Assembly: GCA_002255955.1 (NCBI GenBank) | Contig: NKIM01000015.1 | Location: 1-64,000, forward strand | DNA: 64,000 nucleotides | Reading direction: 5' to 3' | Source of the DNA: Burkholderiales bacterium PBB2 | GTDB taxonomy: Bacteria; Pseudomonadota; Gammaproteobacteria; Burkholderiales; Burkholderiaceae_C | Position numbers and translations under genes: made by a program | Notes under the pieces: model-generated | What the model saw: the letters and a program-made list of their open reading frames with translations, nothing else | The model's database searches: none | What the model was told of the DNA's origin: nothing | Part shown: positions 17,392 through 26,451 of the stretch, piece by piece | Numbering within the stretch: position 1 is the stretch's first letter | How the letters are laid out: each line of letters starts with the position of its first letter

Positions 17392-18564
17392 ATGATGATG
17401 ACGATGATCCTCAGCAAGACCAGCGCCGCCATGGTCTCGGTGGCGGCCGCATGTGCGCTGCTCTCCAGTGTGGCTGCCCATGCAGCATCGACGGAAACGT
17501 CTGGCGACCAGGCCCGCGCCGTTGAGCATCTGGTCCAGGCGGAGATGGCGGCCCGCGGCATTCCCGGGGCCCAGGTGGCCATCGTTCAGCAGCAAAAAAT
17601 CGTGTTCACCGGCGCCTTTGGCCTGGCCAGGCTGGACGGTGCCATCCCGGTGACCCCGCACACCGTCTTTCCGATCAATTCGATCAGCAAGGCGGTGGCG
17701 GGCGTGGCGGTGATGCAACTCGTCGAGGCCGGGCAACTGGATCTGGACGCGCCCTTGAAAACCTACCTCGCGTCGCTGCCAGGCGCCTGGGGTGCGGTGA
17801 CCGTACGGCATGCACTCACCCACATGTCCGGCCTGCCTGAAATCGTTGACGACAACGTCCGAGCGATTGACGGCGCCGAGCCGGAGCTGGCCTGGCAGAA
17901 GGTGCAAAGCTTGCCCTTGGACGCACAGCCCGGGACCCGGTTTGACTACACGCAGACCAACTATGTGGTGATCGGCAAGCTGATCGAGACGCTGACGAAG
18001 CGGGCCTACGCTGACTTCGTGCGGGAGCGGCAGTTCATGGCCGCGGGTGTAACGCAGACCCGCTTTTCTATCGACGGCGAGCCCGATGCAGCTTCGCTCT
18101 ACAGCTTCCTCACGCTGCAAGTCCAGGGGATGAAGACGGTCGGCGTCGAGCGAAGCAAGGTCCCCTTGCTGCGACATGAGCCCATGACGGCCTATTTGGA
18201 CGCGGCTGGCGGGGTCAAGACAACGGCGACGGACCTGGCCAAGTGGGTGATCGCCTTGCAGGGTGCGAAGCTGGTCAGCGCCAGCAGCTTGGATCAACTC
18301 TGGAAGCCCCAGGCACAGAAGGACGGCACCTTCCGAGGCTTCAATGCCCTCGTCAACGGCTACGGATTGGGCTGGCCCTCGGCGCGGCGCGACGCCCATC
18401 CTGCGCTGACGCCGGTCGGCGGCGCACGTGCCGCTGTGTTCATCTATCCCCGGGATGACCTGACGGTGCTCGTGCTGACGAACCTGTTGGGCGCATCGCC
18501 GGAGAAATTCATCGACAGGATCGCATCGATTTACATCCTCGACCTGGTTCCTGCGGGCCGGTGA
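17392..18564 (+). CDS. Exported serine hydrolase, beta-lactamase/class C fold
   Basis: This 390-residue protein has a signal peptide (MMMTMILSKTSAAMVSVAAACALL, cleavage near AHA-AS). The beta-lactamase superfamily (Pfam Beta-lactamase) is indicated by S97-I-S-K100 (the SxxK nucleophile motif), LTHMSGLPE and Y186 in FDYTQTNYVVIGKLIE. In the YxN motif the asparagine is replaced by Gln188. The third motif is weak (PVGGARAAVFIYP), so antibiotic hydrolysis is unlikely. D-aminopeptidase- or esterase-type activity fits better, without proof. The frame is open upstream, but the signal peptide fixes the start. It stands alone between the signalling cluster and a tRNA gene. Confidence 0.8.
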   Translation: MMMTMILSKTSAAMVSVAAACALLSSVAAHAASTETSGDQARAVEHLVQAEMAARGIPGAQVAIVQQQKIVFTGAFGLARLDGAIPVTPHTVFPINSISKAVAGVAVMQLVEAGQLDLDAPLKTYLASLPGAWGAVTVRHALTHMSGLPEIVDDNVRAIDGAEPELAWQKVQSLPLDAQPGTRFDYTQTNYVVIGKLIETLTKRAYADFVRERQFMAAGVTQTRFSIDGEPDAASLYSFLTLQVQGMKTVGVERSKVPLLRHEPMTAYLDAAGGVKTTATDLAKWVIALQGAKLVSASSLDQLWKPQAQKDGTFRGFNALVNGYGLGWPSARRDAHPALTPVGGARAAVFIYPRDDLTVLVLTNLLGASPEKFIDRIASIYILDLVPAGR

Positions 18565-18721
18565 TGGGTGATGGCTATCGCCAGCGGCTGCAAACGCGCC
18601 GGCTCGCGGGGCTCAGGATCATCGGCTTGGGGTTTGATCCATGCAGTCGATCTGGCTGCGCCGGACGCTGAGCAGCAGGGGCTCCCGGCATGAGCGAGTT
18701 CGCTCATCGGCCAGCCAGAAA

Positions 18722-18746
18722 TGAAAAACGAGCCGCTCGGGCCCGT
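18722..18746 (-). terminator. Terminator after tRNA-Ser
   Basis: On the minus strand the sequence after the tRNA contains CGAGCGGCTCG, a small stem, followed by five T and then CATTT. It is placed 20 bases after the tRNA CCA end. The gap on to 18565 also holds a perfect 8-bp hairpin (ATGAGCGA / TCGCTCAT at 18690-18707) of unclear role. Confidence 0.5.
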
Positions 18747-18759
18747 TTTTCTGACTTTC

Positions 18760-18849
<90 letters not shown>

Positions 18850-18859
18850 GAAGCCCTCT

Positions 18860-18865
18860 ATCATA
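18860..18865 (-). promoter_or_regulatory. Probable -10 box of tRNA-Ser
   Basis: TATGAT on the minus strand ends 11 bases before the tRNA 5' end, the distance expected for a -10 element with a very short leader. A matching -35 box at 17 bases is poor; TTGGGC lies upstream at 14-base spacing. Confidence 0.35.
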
Positions 18866-18918
18866 GCGCAGTTTTCAATGCCCAAATCGAAAAGCTCGGG
18901 TTTTCCGGCGGCAGCCCG

Positions 18919-19833
18919 TCAATTTTTTGCGTTCGAACCTTTGAGCAAGGCCATGGCCGTGCCGATCAGGCCGGAGACCTCGCTCATATTGCCCGGCACG
19001 ATCATGGTGTTGTTCTTCTGGGCCAGCTGGGCGTAGGCGTCCACTGCCTTCTCGGCGACCTTGAGCTGCACGGCCTGGTCGCCGCCCGGTTGCTGGATGG
19101 CGGCGGCGATCTTGCCGATGGCGTCGGCGGTGGCGTCGGCCACAGCCGTGATGGCGGCCGCGGTACCGGCGGCCTTGTTGATCTCGGCCTGCTTTTCACC
19201 CTCGGAGCGGGCAATGGCCGCCTCGCGCTCGCCGGTGGCGATGTTGATCTGTTCCTGGCGGCGGCCCTCGGAGGCGGCAATCAGGGCGCGCTTCTCGCGT
19301 TCGGCGGTGATTTGCGCCTGCATCGAGTGCAAGATGGCCGGCGGCGGGGTCAGGTCCTTGATCTCGTAGCGCAGCACCTTGACGCCCCAGTTGAGCGCGG
19401 CTTCGTCGAGCGCTTGCACGACCGAGCTGTTGATCACATCGCGCTCTTCGAAGGTGCGGTCCAGCTCCATGCGGCCGATCACGCTGCGCAGCGTGGTCTG
19501 GGCCAGCTGGGTGATGGCGACGATGTAGTTGCTGGAGCCATAGCTGGCACGCATGGCATCGGTCACCTGGAAGTAGAGGATGCCGTCCACCGTCAGCTGG
19601 GTGTTGTCCTTGGTGATGCAGACCTGGCTGGGCACATCGAGCGGGATTTCCTTCAGCGAATGCTTGTAGGCCAGGCGGTCGACAAAAGGCACGAGGAAGT
19701 TGAGGCCTGGGGTGAGTGTGCCGTGGTACTTGCCCAGGCGCTCGATGACCCAGGCGTTCTGTTGCGGCACGACCTTGATCGACTGGACGATGAAGACGGC
19801 GGCGATGACCAGCAGGAGCAGGGCGATTTCCAT
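18919..19833 (-). CDS. qmcA: SPFH/band-7 (stomatin-like) membrane protein
   Basis: This 304-residue protein has one N-terminal membrane helix (MEIALLLLVIAAVFIVQSI), then a band-7 domain (VVPQQNAWVIERLGKYHGTLTPGLNFLVPFVD, RSVIGRMELDRTFEERD). A long alanine/glutamate-rich helix follows (ITAEREKRALIAASEGRRQEQ). This matches QmcA/stomatin proteins, which oligomerise in membrane microdomains and modulate proteases such as FtsH. The nfeD-type gene lies 93 bases upstream on the same strand, the classic stomatin/NfeD pairing. Its exact partner protease is unknown. Confidence 0.88.
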   Translation of the reverse strand: MEIALLLLVIAAVFIVQSIKVVPQQNAWVIERLGKYHGTLTPGLNFLVPFVDRLAYKHSLKEIPLDVPSQVCITKDNTQLTVDGILYFQVTDAMRASYGSSNYIVAITQLAQTTLRSVIGRMELDRTFEERDVINSSVVQALDEAALNWGVKVLRYEIKDLTPPPAILHSMQAQITAEREKRALIAASEGRRQEQINIATGEREAAIARSEGEKQAEINKAAGTAAAITAVADATADAIGKIAAAIQQPGGDQAVQLKVAEKAVDAYAQLAQKNNTMIVPGNMSEVSGLIGTAMALLKGSNAKN

Positions 19834-19926
19834 GAATGCCTCGATGTGAAGGAAAAGGAAAGAAAGGAAGAAAGCGTCGACAGCTCAGGGGCGACGGCAG
19901 CGCAGCGGCTGCTGCGGGCGGATCGT

Positions 19927-20355
19927 TCAGCGGTCCAGCAAGAGGCAGCTGCCTTCGATGGCGCGGATGGTGTGCCGGCCAGGCAGAGGCTCGCCGCTAC
20001 CGTTGAAGCGGGCCTGCCACTCGGCGCCGCGGTAGCGCACCTGTGCCTGGCCCTGGCCGTTCCAGGATGCGACTTCCACCGCCTGACCGATGTCCAGGTG
20101 TGCATCGGGGTTGGCATTGATGGGCGGTGGGCTGGGGTCGCGCGAGCGCTTGAGGTGCCAGAGCACCACGGCCGTACCGCCGAGTGCGGCGGCCGAGATC
20201 ATCTGCGCGCTGCCGCTCCAGCCCAGGTGGGCGGCCAGGGCGCCGGCGGCGCAGCCCAGGGCCAGCATCAGCAGGTAGAACGTGCCAGTGGCCAGCTCCA
20301 CGGCGACCAGCGCGCCGCAGGCAATCCACCAGGCGGTGGCCCAATTCACAGCCAT
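19927..20355 (-). CDS. NfeD-family membrane protein
   Basis: This 142-residue short NfeD has two to three N-terminal membrane helices (WWIACGALVAVELATGTFYLLMLALG, then ISAAALGGTAVVLW). A C-terminal OB-fold domain follows (IGQAVEVASWNGQGQAQVRYRGAEWQA). It lacks the ClpP-like protease part of long NfeD proteins. It is paired with the stomatin gene downstream, with which short NfeD proteins are known to act. GAGGGAG provides the ribosome site. The 298-base divergent gap to the decarboxylase gene (20356-20653) should hold both promoters; I could not assign boxes confidently. Confidence 0.85.
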   Translation of the reverse strand: MAVNWATAWWIACGALVAVELATGTFYLLMLALGCAAGALAAHLGWSGSAQMISAAALGGTAVVLWHLKRSRDPSPPPINANPDAHLDIGQAVEVASWNGQGQAQVRYRGAEWQARFNGSGEPLPGRHTIRAIEGSCLLLDR

Positions 20356-20653
20356 GTCATCACTCCCTCTTCATGATCGGGGCCGCGCTTGCCTGCTGGG
20401 GGTATGAATGGCGGTGCAAGCGGGGCCTGTGTTTCGCGCTGAGTGTACGGCGGCGGATAGCTCCTGCTGAGCAGGGCGCCGACCGGGACGAATTGAGTTT
20501 CCACGGCCGAAGTCGGGATGCCAAAAGACACCGGGAAGCGCCCGCGGGCGTCCTGTTTGTGCGACAAAGGCCGGGGTGCGTCGCACACTGGCTGGGCTTG
20601 GCCCTACACTTCGCGCCTTTCGTTTTTCTGTCCCAGGCCCTGGAGGCTTTCAC

Positions 20654-22915
20654 ATGCTGCGCTTTCGCTTTCCCATCGTCATCATCGACGAGGACTATCG
20701 CTCCGAGAACACCTCGGGTTTGGGCATTCGCGCCCTGGCCGACGCGATCCAGAAAGAGGGCTTTGAAGTCCTGGGCGCCACCAGCTACGGCGACCTGAGT
20801 CAGTTCGCGCAGCAGCAAAGCCGCGCCAGCGCCTTCATCTTGTCCATCGACGACGAGGAGTTCACGCCTGGCCCCGAGCTGGACCCGGCCGTGCTGAGCC
20901 TGCGCAAGTTCATCGAAGAAATCCGCTTCAAGAACGCCGACATCCCGATCTACATCTACGGCGAGACGCGCACTTCGCAGCATCTGCCCAACGACATCCT
21001 GCGTGAGCTGCACGGCTTCATTCATATGTTCGAGGACACGCCGGAGTTTGTGGCCCGCCACATCATCCGCGAGGCCAAGAGCTACCTCGACGGCCTGGCG
21101 CCGCCGTTTTTCAAGGCGCTGATGGACTACGCGCAAGACGGCTCTTACAGCTGGCACTGCCCGGGTCACTCGGGTGGAGTGGCCTTCCTGAAGAGCCCGG
21201 TGGGCCAGATGTTCCACCAGTTCTTTGGCGAGAACATGCTGCGCGCCGACGTCTGCAATGCGGTCGAGGAGCTCGGTCAACTGCTGGACCACACCGGCCC
21301 GGTGGCTGCCTCCGAAAAGAACGCGGCGCGCATCTTCAATGCCGACCACTGTTTCTTCGTCACCAATGGCACCAGCACCTCCAACAAGATGGTGTGGCAC
21401 CACACGGTGGCGCCCGGTGATGTGGTGGTGGTGGACCGCAACTGCCACAAGAGCATCTTGCACAGCATCATCATGACCGGCGCGGTGCCGGTCTTCATGA
21501 CGCCCACGCGCAACCACTACGGCATCATCGGCCCCATCCCCGAGAGCGAGTTTTCGCCCGAGACCATCAAGAAGAAGATCGCCAAGAACCCGCTGCTCAA
21601 GGGCGTGGACCCCGAGACGGTCAAGCCGCGCATCATGACGCTGACCCAGAGCACCTACGACGGCGTGCTCTACAACACCGAGACCATCAAGCAAAAGCTC
21701 GATGGCTGGATCGACACCCTGCATTTCGACGAAGCCTGGTTGCCGCATGCGGCTTTCCATAACTTCTATGGTTCCTACCATGCCATGGGCAAGAACCGGG
21801 TGCGCCCCAAGACCGCCATGGTCTACGCGACCCAGTCGACTCACAAGCTGCTGGCCGGTTTGAGCCAGGCTTCGCAAGTGCTGGTGCAGGACTCGCAGAA
21901 CGTCAAGCTGGACAAGCATTTGTTCAACGAGGCGTATTTGATGCACACCTCGACCAGCCCGCAGTACTCCATCATCGCCAGCTGCGATGTGGCCGCGGCC
22001 ATGATGGAGCCCCCGGGCGGCACGGCCCTGGTGGCCGAGAGCATCTCCGAGGCGCTGGACTTCCGCCGCGCCATGCGCAAGGTGGACGAAGAGTACGACC
22101 AGGACTGGTGGTTCAAGGTCTGGGGCCCGGATCAGCTGGCCGAAGAGGGTTATGGCAAGCCGGCCGACTGGATGCTGGGCGCCAACGAAGCCTGGCACGG
22201 TTTCGGCGAAATCGCCGCCGGCTTCAATATGCTGGACCCGATCAAGTCCACCATCATCACCCCCGGCATGGACATGAGCGGCAAGTTTGCCGAGACCGGC
22301 ATTCCGGCCTCCATCGTCACCAAGTTCCTGGCCGAGCACGGTGTGGTGGTCGAGAAGACGGGGCTGTACAGCTTCTTCATCCTGTTCACCATCGGCATCA
22401 CCAAGGGCCGCTGGAACACGCTGCTGACCGCGCTGCAGCAGTTCAAGGACGACTACGACAAGAACGCGCCGCTGTGGCGCATCCTGCCGGAGTTCTGCGC
22501 CGCCCAGCCGCGCTACGAGCGCATGGGTTTGCGTGATCTCTGCCAGAGCATCCACGAGGCCTATGCCAAGGGCGACATCGCGCGCCTGACCACCGAGGTC
22601 TATCTGTCTGACCTGGAGCCGGCCATGAAGCCCAGCGATGCCTTTGCGCACATTGCCCACCGCCGAACCGAGCGGGTCGAGATCGATCAGCTGGAAGGCC
22701 GCGTGACCACCTCGCTGCTGACGCCTTACCCGCCGGGCATCCCGCTATTGATCCCGGGCGAGCGCTTCAACAAGAAGATCGTGGACTATCTGAAGTTCAC
22801 CCGAGACTTCAATGCCAAGTTCCCCGGCTTTGCCACCGATGTGCACGGCCTGGTGGAAGACAAGGGCGAAGACGGTCGTTCGCGCTACTACGTGGATTGC
22901 GTGGCGGCGGGCTGA
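20654..22915 (+). CDS. Orn/Lys/Arg decarboxylase, AdiA-like
   Basis: This 753-residue PLP enzyme matches the inducible arginine decarboxylase AdiA in length and pattern. It has an N-terminal wing domain (FPIVIIDEDYRSEN), then HCPGHSGGVAFLKSPVG, VTNGTSTSNK and VVDRNCHKS. The PLP lysine is K398 in ATQSTHKLLAG. The C-terminal part reads YPPGIPLLIPGE. These enzymes consume a proton per amino acid decarboxylated and serve acid resistance or polyamine synthesis. Arginine is the likeliest substrate from overall resemblance, but lysine or ornithine cannot be excluded. The start follows GGAGG at good spacing. No antiporter gene is adjacent, so a simple acid-resistance operon is not seen. Confidence 0.85.
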   Translation: MLRFRFPIVIIDEDYRSENTSGLGIRALADAIQKEGFEVLGATSYGDLSQFAQQQSRASAFILSIDDEEFTPGPELDPAVLSLRKFIEEIRFKNADIPIYIYGETRTSQHLPNDILRELHGFIHMFEDTPEFVARHIIREAKSYLDGLAPPFFKALMDYAQDGSYSWHCPGHSGGVAFLKSPVGQMFHQFFGENMLRADVCNAVEELGQLLDHTGPVAASEKNAARIFNADHCFFVTNGTSTSNKMVWHHTVAPGDVVVVDRNCHKSILHSIIMTGAVPVFMTPTRNHYGIIGPIPESEFSPETIKKKIAKNPLLKGVDPETVKPRIMTLTQSTYDGVLYNTETIKQKLDGWIDTLHFDEAWLPHAAFHNFYGSYHAMGKNRVRPKTAMVYATQSTHKLLAGLSQASQVLVQDSQNVKLDKHLFNEAYLMHTSTSPQYSIIASCDVAAAMMEPPGGTALVAESISEALDFRRAMRKVDEEYDQDWWFKVWGPDQLAEEGYGKPADWMLGANEAWHGFGEIAAGFNMLDPIKSTIITPGMDMSGKFAETGIPASIVTKFLAEHGVVVEKTGLYSFFILFTIGITKGRWNTLLTALQQFKDDYDKNAPLWRILPEFCAAQPRYERMGLRDLCQSIHEAYAKGDIARLTTEVYLSDLEPAMKPSDAFAHIAHRRTERVEIDQLEGRVTTSLLTPYPPGIPLLIPGERFNKKIVDYLKFTRDFNAKFPGFATDVHGLVEDKGEDGRSRYYVDCVAAG

Positions 22916-22934
22916 TCCGGCGGCGACGCACAAC

Positions 22935-22966
22935 AAAAACGGGACCCGCGGGTCCCGTTTTTTTAT
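22935..22966. terminator. Bidirectional terminator between the decarboxylase gene and fabI
   Basis: ACGGGACC-CGCG-GGTCCCGT is a perfect palindrome flanked by A-rich sequence on the left and a run of T on the right. It can therefore end transcription of both the decarboxylase (plus) and fabI (minus), which converge here. Confidence 0.9.
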
Positions 22967-23018
22967 CTTGCGGCTGCCAGCCGAGAGCTCGGCCGGCATG
23001 TGCTGCCGAGAGAAGGGC

Positions 23019-23798
23019 TCAGCCTTCGCTCAGCGCCACATGGCTGAAGCCACCGTCCACATAGGTGATTTCGGCGCTGACGCCGGCGGCCAGGTCGGAC
23101 AGCAGGAAGGCGGCCACATTGCCGACATCCTCGATCGTCACATTGCGGCGGATCGGGGTGCTGGCGGCGAATTGGCTGAGCAGCTTGCCGAAATCCTTGA
23201 TACCGGAGGCGGCCAGGGTTTTGATCGGGCCGGCCGAGATGCCATTGACGCGCACGCCCTTGGCGCCCAGGGAGTGGGCCAGGTAGCGCACGCTGGCTTC
23301 CAGCGAGGCCTTGGCCAGGCCCATGGTGTTGTAGTTGGGCACGAAGCGCGCGGCACCCAGGTAGGACAGGGTCAGCAGCGCCGCGCCCGGGCGCAGGCGC
23401 GGGGCGGCCAGCTTGGCCATGGCCGGGAAGCTGTAGGCCGAGATGTCGTGGGCGATGCGGAAATTCTCGCGCGTCAGGCCATCGAGAAAATCGCCGGCGA
23501 TCGCTTCGCGCGGGGCAAAACCGATGGAATGCACAAAGCCGTCAAACTCGGGCCAGGCCTCGCCCAATTGATTGAACAGGGCTTCGATTTGTGCGTCGTC
23601 GGATACATCGCAATCAAACACCAGTTTGGAATCAAACTCGGCGGCAAACTCGGTGATGCGGTCCTTGAAACGCTCGCCTTGGTAACTGAAGGCCAGTTCC
23701 GCACCCTCCCGGTGGCAGGCTTTTGCAATGCCATAAGCGATGGATCGGTTGGACAGCACGCCCGTGATCAGCAATCGCTTGCCTGCGAGAAATCCCAT
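23019..23798 (-). CDS. fabI: Enoyl-[acyl-carrier-protein] reductase (NADH)
   Basis: This 259-residue short-chain dehydrogenase-type protein performs the last step of each fatty acid elongation cycle. FabI markers are the cofactor loop [15 protein letters not shown], the active-site [12 protein letters not shown] (Y-x6-K pattern), [14 protein letters not shown] and DVSDD. A good AGGAG site precedes the ATG on the minus strand. It is a single-gene unit, divergent from the rimP operon. Confidence 0.95.
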   Translation of the reverse strand: MGFLAGKRLLITGVLSNRSIAYGIAKACHREGAELAFSYQGERFKDRITEFAAEFDSKLVFDCDVSDDAQIEALFNQLGEAWPEFDGFVHSIGFAPREAIAGDFLDGLTRENFRIAHDISAYSFPAMAKLAAPRLRPGAALLTLSYLGAARFVPNYNTMGLAKASLEASVRYLAHSLGAKGVRVNGISAGPIKTLAASGIKDFGKLLSQFAASTPIRRNVTIEDVGNVAAFLLSDLAAGVSAEITYVDGGFSHVALSEG

Positions 23799-24241
23799 GT
23801 GTGGCTCCTAGGTTTGAAATCAGCGTGGGATTTTCGCATGCCAATGCCTGTTCGCAAGCTGCGTGCTTGTGGGCATGGTGCTTGCATAGTACAATCCCGG
23901 CTTCGCTGTTGGACACGGCGGACGGTTTGTTAGCAAAAACACCGGCTTGCGACTTGGCTTCAAGTGCAGGCACAGTGCGAGGCTGGCGAGCTGGGGGTTT
24001 GTGGTGCGGCAGCTTGCGGCGACGTCATGAGGCGTGGTTCAAGTGAGGCGGATCCGGATCTCATAAGCTGGTCGGGCAGTGCGGCAGGCGGGTGCTTCGT
24101 GAGGGAGTGCATGTCGGTTTTCAGCGCTGTAAGAACATGGGCGGATTCATCCAGCCCATTTTTTTTGCTTGATCGTTCCGTGTCCTTTTTGAAATCGCCG
24201 TACGGATCAGCCTCCGCGAGAGAAACGAAGATAGACCACGC
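23799..24241 (+). other. Leader region of the rimP-nusA-infB operon
   Basis: This 443-base non-coding stretch lies between the fabI start and rimP. I looked for a tRNA, since some bacteria have one before rimP, and found no T-arm or acceptor stem that pairs. A TACAAT at 23890-23895 is a reasonable -10 box. If used, it would give a transcript of about 340 bases before rimP, interrupted by the terminator described separately. Short palindromes such as GATCCGGATC near 24051 could be RNA structure. It has no convincing ORF. Confidence 0.5.
24137..24166 (+). terminator. Intrinsic terminator inside the rimP leader (possible attenuator)
   Basis: ATGGGCGGAT / ATCCAGCCCAT form a 10-bp stem with one bulged A and a two-base loop, followed directly by a run of T to 24166. 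It ends about 75 bases before the rimP start codon and is oriented with the operon. It could end a short RNA transcribed from the upstream promoter, or control read-through into rimP-nusA-infB. Confidence 0.75.
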
Positions 24242-24907
24242 ATGAATTGGCAAGACGCTGTTGAGAAAACCGTGACCGGTTTGGGTTACGACCTGGTGGA
24301 CTGCGAACGCAGTCTTGGGGGCTTGCTGCGCGTGTACATCGACAAACTGCCCGCTGAGGCGCTGACCGGCGCTTTGATCAGCGTGGATGACTGCGAGCGT
24401 GTGACGCGGCAGTTGCAGTATTTGCTGGAAGTGGAAGGCTGCGCCTACGAACGCCTGGAAGTGTCGTCGCCCGGTCTCGATCGACCCCTGAAGAAGCCGC
24501 AGGACTATGCGCGCTTCCTCGGCGAGGAAATCGAAATCACGCTGCGCATGCCTTTCCAAGGCCGCAAGAAATACAAGGGCGTGCTGGCCCAGCAGCCGGT
24601 CGAGGGTGCCGAGCCGCTGGCCCACCCGTTCCCCCTGGTTGCGCCCGATGGCGTGGCCGTGATCGAGCCGGCAGCGGCGCTGGCCGTGCTGGCTGCATTT
24701 GCCGACACCCAGGCCTGGCGCCTGGTGTTCAGTGAAAGTGGTGCCGAACAGGCACTGGATTTTTCTCTTGAAGAAGTGCGCGAGGCCCGCTTGGTGCCCG
24801 TGGTGAGCTTCAAGGGTCGTGGTGTGAAGCCCGCGCCGGCCAAGAAGCCGCCGCGCGCCAAGCCCGCACGCAAGGATGACAAGGTTGACGGAGGTCCTGA
24901 TCAATGA
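24242..24907 (+). CDS. rimP: Ribosome maturation factor RimP
   Basis: This 221-residue protein assists 30S subunit maturation. The RimP core is visible: [35 protein letters not shown] and [18 protein letters not shown]. It is longer than the E. coli protein (about 150). An insertion of about 60 residues and a basic C-terminal tail ([19 protein letters not shown]) account for this, as is common in Burkholderiales. It overlaps nusA by four bases (ATGA), so translation is coupled. Confidence 0.93.
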   Translation: MNWQDAVEKTVTGLGYDLVDCERSLGGLLRVYIDKLPAEALTGALISVDDCERVTRQLQYLLEVEGCAYERLEVSSPGLDRPLKKPQDYARFLGEEIEITLRMPFQGRKKYKGVLAQQPVEGAEPLAHPFPLVAPDGVAVIEPAAALAVLAAFADTQAWRLVFSESGAEQALDFSLEEVREARLVPVVSFKGRGVKPAPAKKPPRAKPARKDDKVDGGPDQ

Positions 24908-26382
24908 ACCGCGAACTGTTGATGCTGGTGGACGCGATTTCGCGCGAGAAGAGCGTGGAGCTCGATGTGGTGTTTGGTGCGGTCGAGGCCGCCCTGGCTT
25001 CGGCCACCAAGAAGCTGTGTGGCGGCGAGGCCGACATTCGCGTTTCGATTGACCGGGATTCCGGCGCGTACGAGACATTCCGCCGTTGGCACGTCGTGCC
25101 CAACGAGGCCGGCCTGCAAAACCCCGATGCGGAAATCCTGCTGTTCGAAGCTCAGGAGCAAATCCCTGACATCGAGGTGGAAGACCACATCGAAGAGCCC
25201 ATCGAATCCGTGCCCATCGGCCGTATCGGTGCGCAAGCGGCCAAGCAGGTCATCCTGCAGAAGATCCGTGACGCCGAGCGTGAGCAGCTGCTGAACGACT
25301 TCCTGGCCCGCGGCGAGCAGATCTTCGTCGGCACCGTCAAGCGCCTGGACAAGGGTGACATCATTGCCGAGTCGGGTCGCATCGAAGGCCGCCTGAAGCG
25401 CTCGGAAATGATCCCCAAGGAAAACCTGCGCACCGGCGACCGCGTGCGTGCTGTGATCCTGGGCGTGGACCCGACCCAACGTGGCCCGCAGATCATGCTG
25501 TCGCGCTCGAGCCCCGAGTTCATGAAGGAATTGTTCGCCCAGGAAGTGCCTGAGATCGAACAAGGCCTGCTGGAGATCAAGAGCTGCGCGCGTGACGCCG
25601 GCTCGCGCGCCAAGCTGGCCGTGCTCTCGCACGACAAGCGTGTCGACCCCATCGGTACCTGCGTCGGCGTGCGCGGTTCGCGCGTCAACGGCGTGACCAA
25701 CGAGCTGGCCGGCGAGCGTGTGGACATCGTGTTGTGGTCGGAAGATCCGGCCCAGTTTGTGATCGGTGCGCTGGCGCCGGCCAATGTGCAGTCCATCGTG
25801 GTGGACGAAGAACGTCATGCCATGGACGTGGTGGTCGACGAGGAAAACCTCGCCATCGCCATCGGCCGTGGCGGCCAGAACGTGCGGCTCGCTTCCGAGC
25901 TGACCGGCTGGCGCATCAACATCATGTCGGCCGAGGAATCGGCTGTGAAGCATGAGCAGGAATCGGAATCGGTCCGCAAGCTCTTCATCGAGAAACTCGA
26001 TGTCGATGCCGAAGTGGCCGATATTTTGATCGCCGAGGGTTTTACCAGCCTGGAAGAAGTGGCCTACGTGCCTATGCAGGAAATGCTGGAAGTTGAGGCC
26101 TTCGACGAGGACACGGTCAATGAATTGCGCACCCGGGCCAAGGATGCCTTGTTGACCATGGAAATCGCCCGCGAAGAAAAGGTCGAGGAAGTTTCCCAAG
26201 ACCTGCGCGACCTGGAAGGCATGACGCCCGATCTGGTTGCCAAGCTCGCGGATGGCGACATCCACACTCGCGACGACCTGGCCGACCTGGCCGTCGACGA
26301 GCTCGTTGAATTGGCCGGTATGGATGAGGGTGCGGCCCGCGCTCTGATCATGAAGGCCCGCGAACATTGGTTCAACGCCTGA
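24904..26382 (+). CDS. nusA: Transcription termination/antitermination factor NusA
   Basis: This 492-residue protein binds RNA polymerase and modulates pausing, termination and antitermination. Domains in order are the N-terminal RNAP-binding domain ([19 protein letters not shown]), S1 ([17 protein letters not shown]), KH1 and KH2 ([42 protein letters not shown]), and two acidic helix-hairpin repeats at the C-terminus ([33 protein letters not shown]). It lies between rimP and infB as in most proteobacteria. NusA is known in E. coli to control its own operon; the leader terminator upstream makes this plausible here. Confidence 0.96.
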   Translation: MNRELLMLVDAISREKSVELDVVFGAVEAALASATKKLCGGEADIRVSIDRDSGAYETFRRWHVVPNEAGLQNPDAEILLFEAQEQIPDIEVEDHIEEPIESVPIGRIGAQAAKQVILQKIRDAEREQLLNDFLARGEQIFVGTVKRLDKGDIIAESGRIEGRLKRSEMIPKENLRTGDRVRAVILGVDPTQRGPQIMLSRSSPEFMKELFAQEVPEIEQGLLEIKSCARDAGSRAKLAVLSHDKRVDPIGTCVGVRGSRVNGVTNELAGERVDIVLWSEDPAQFVIGALAPANVQSIVVDEERHAMDVVVDEENLAIAIGRGGQNVRLASELTGWRINIMSAEESAVKHEQESESVRKLFIEKLDVDAEVADILIAEGFTSLEEVAYVPMQEMLEVEAFDEDTVNELRTRAKDALLTMEIAREEKVEEVSQDLRDLEGMTPDLVAKLADGDIHTRDDLADLAVDELVELAGMDEGAARALIMKAREHWFNA

Positions 26383-26451
26383 GGCGATTCAGCCTCTCGA
26401 AATTGCCCAATCATTCGCCCAGCACCGAACGCATAAGTTAAGGATCCAACA

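Noticed and set aside
20360-22660. 766-residue open frame opposite the decarboxylase gene
   Set aside because: Antisense shadow of a recognised PLP enzyme; no start context or domain.
24020-24050. GGTTCAAGT resembling a tRNA T-loop before rimP
   Set aside because: Flanking bases do not form a T-stem, and no acceptor or anticodon stem can be found.
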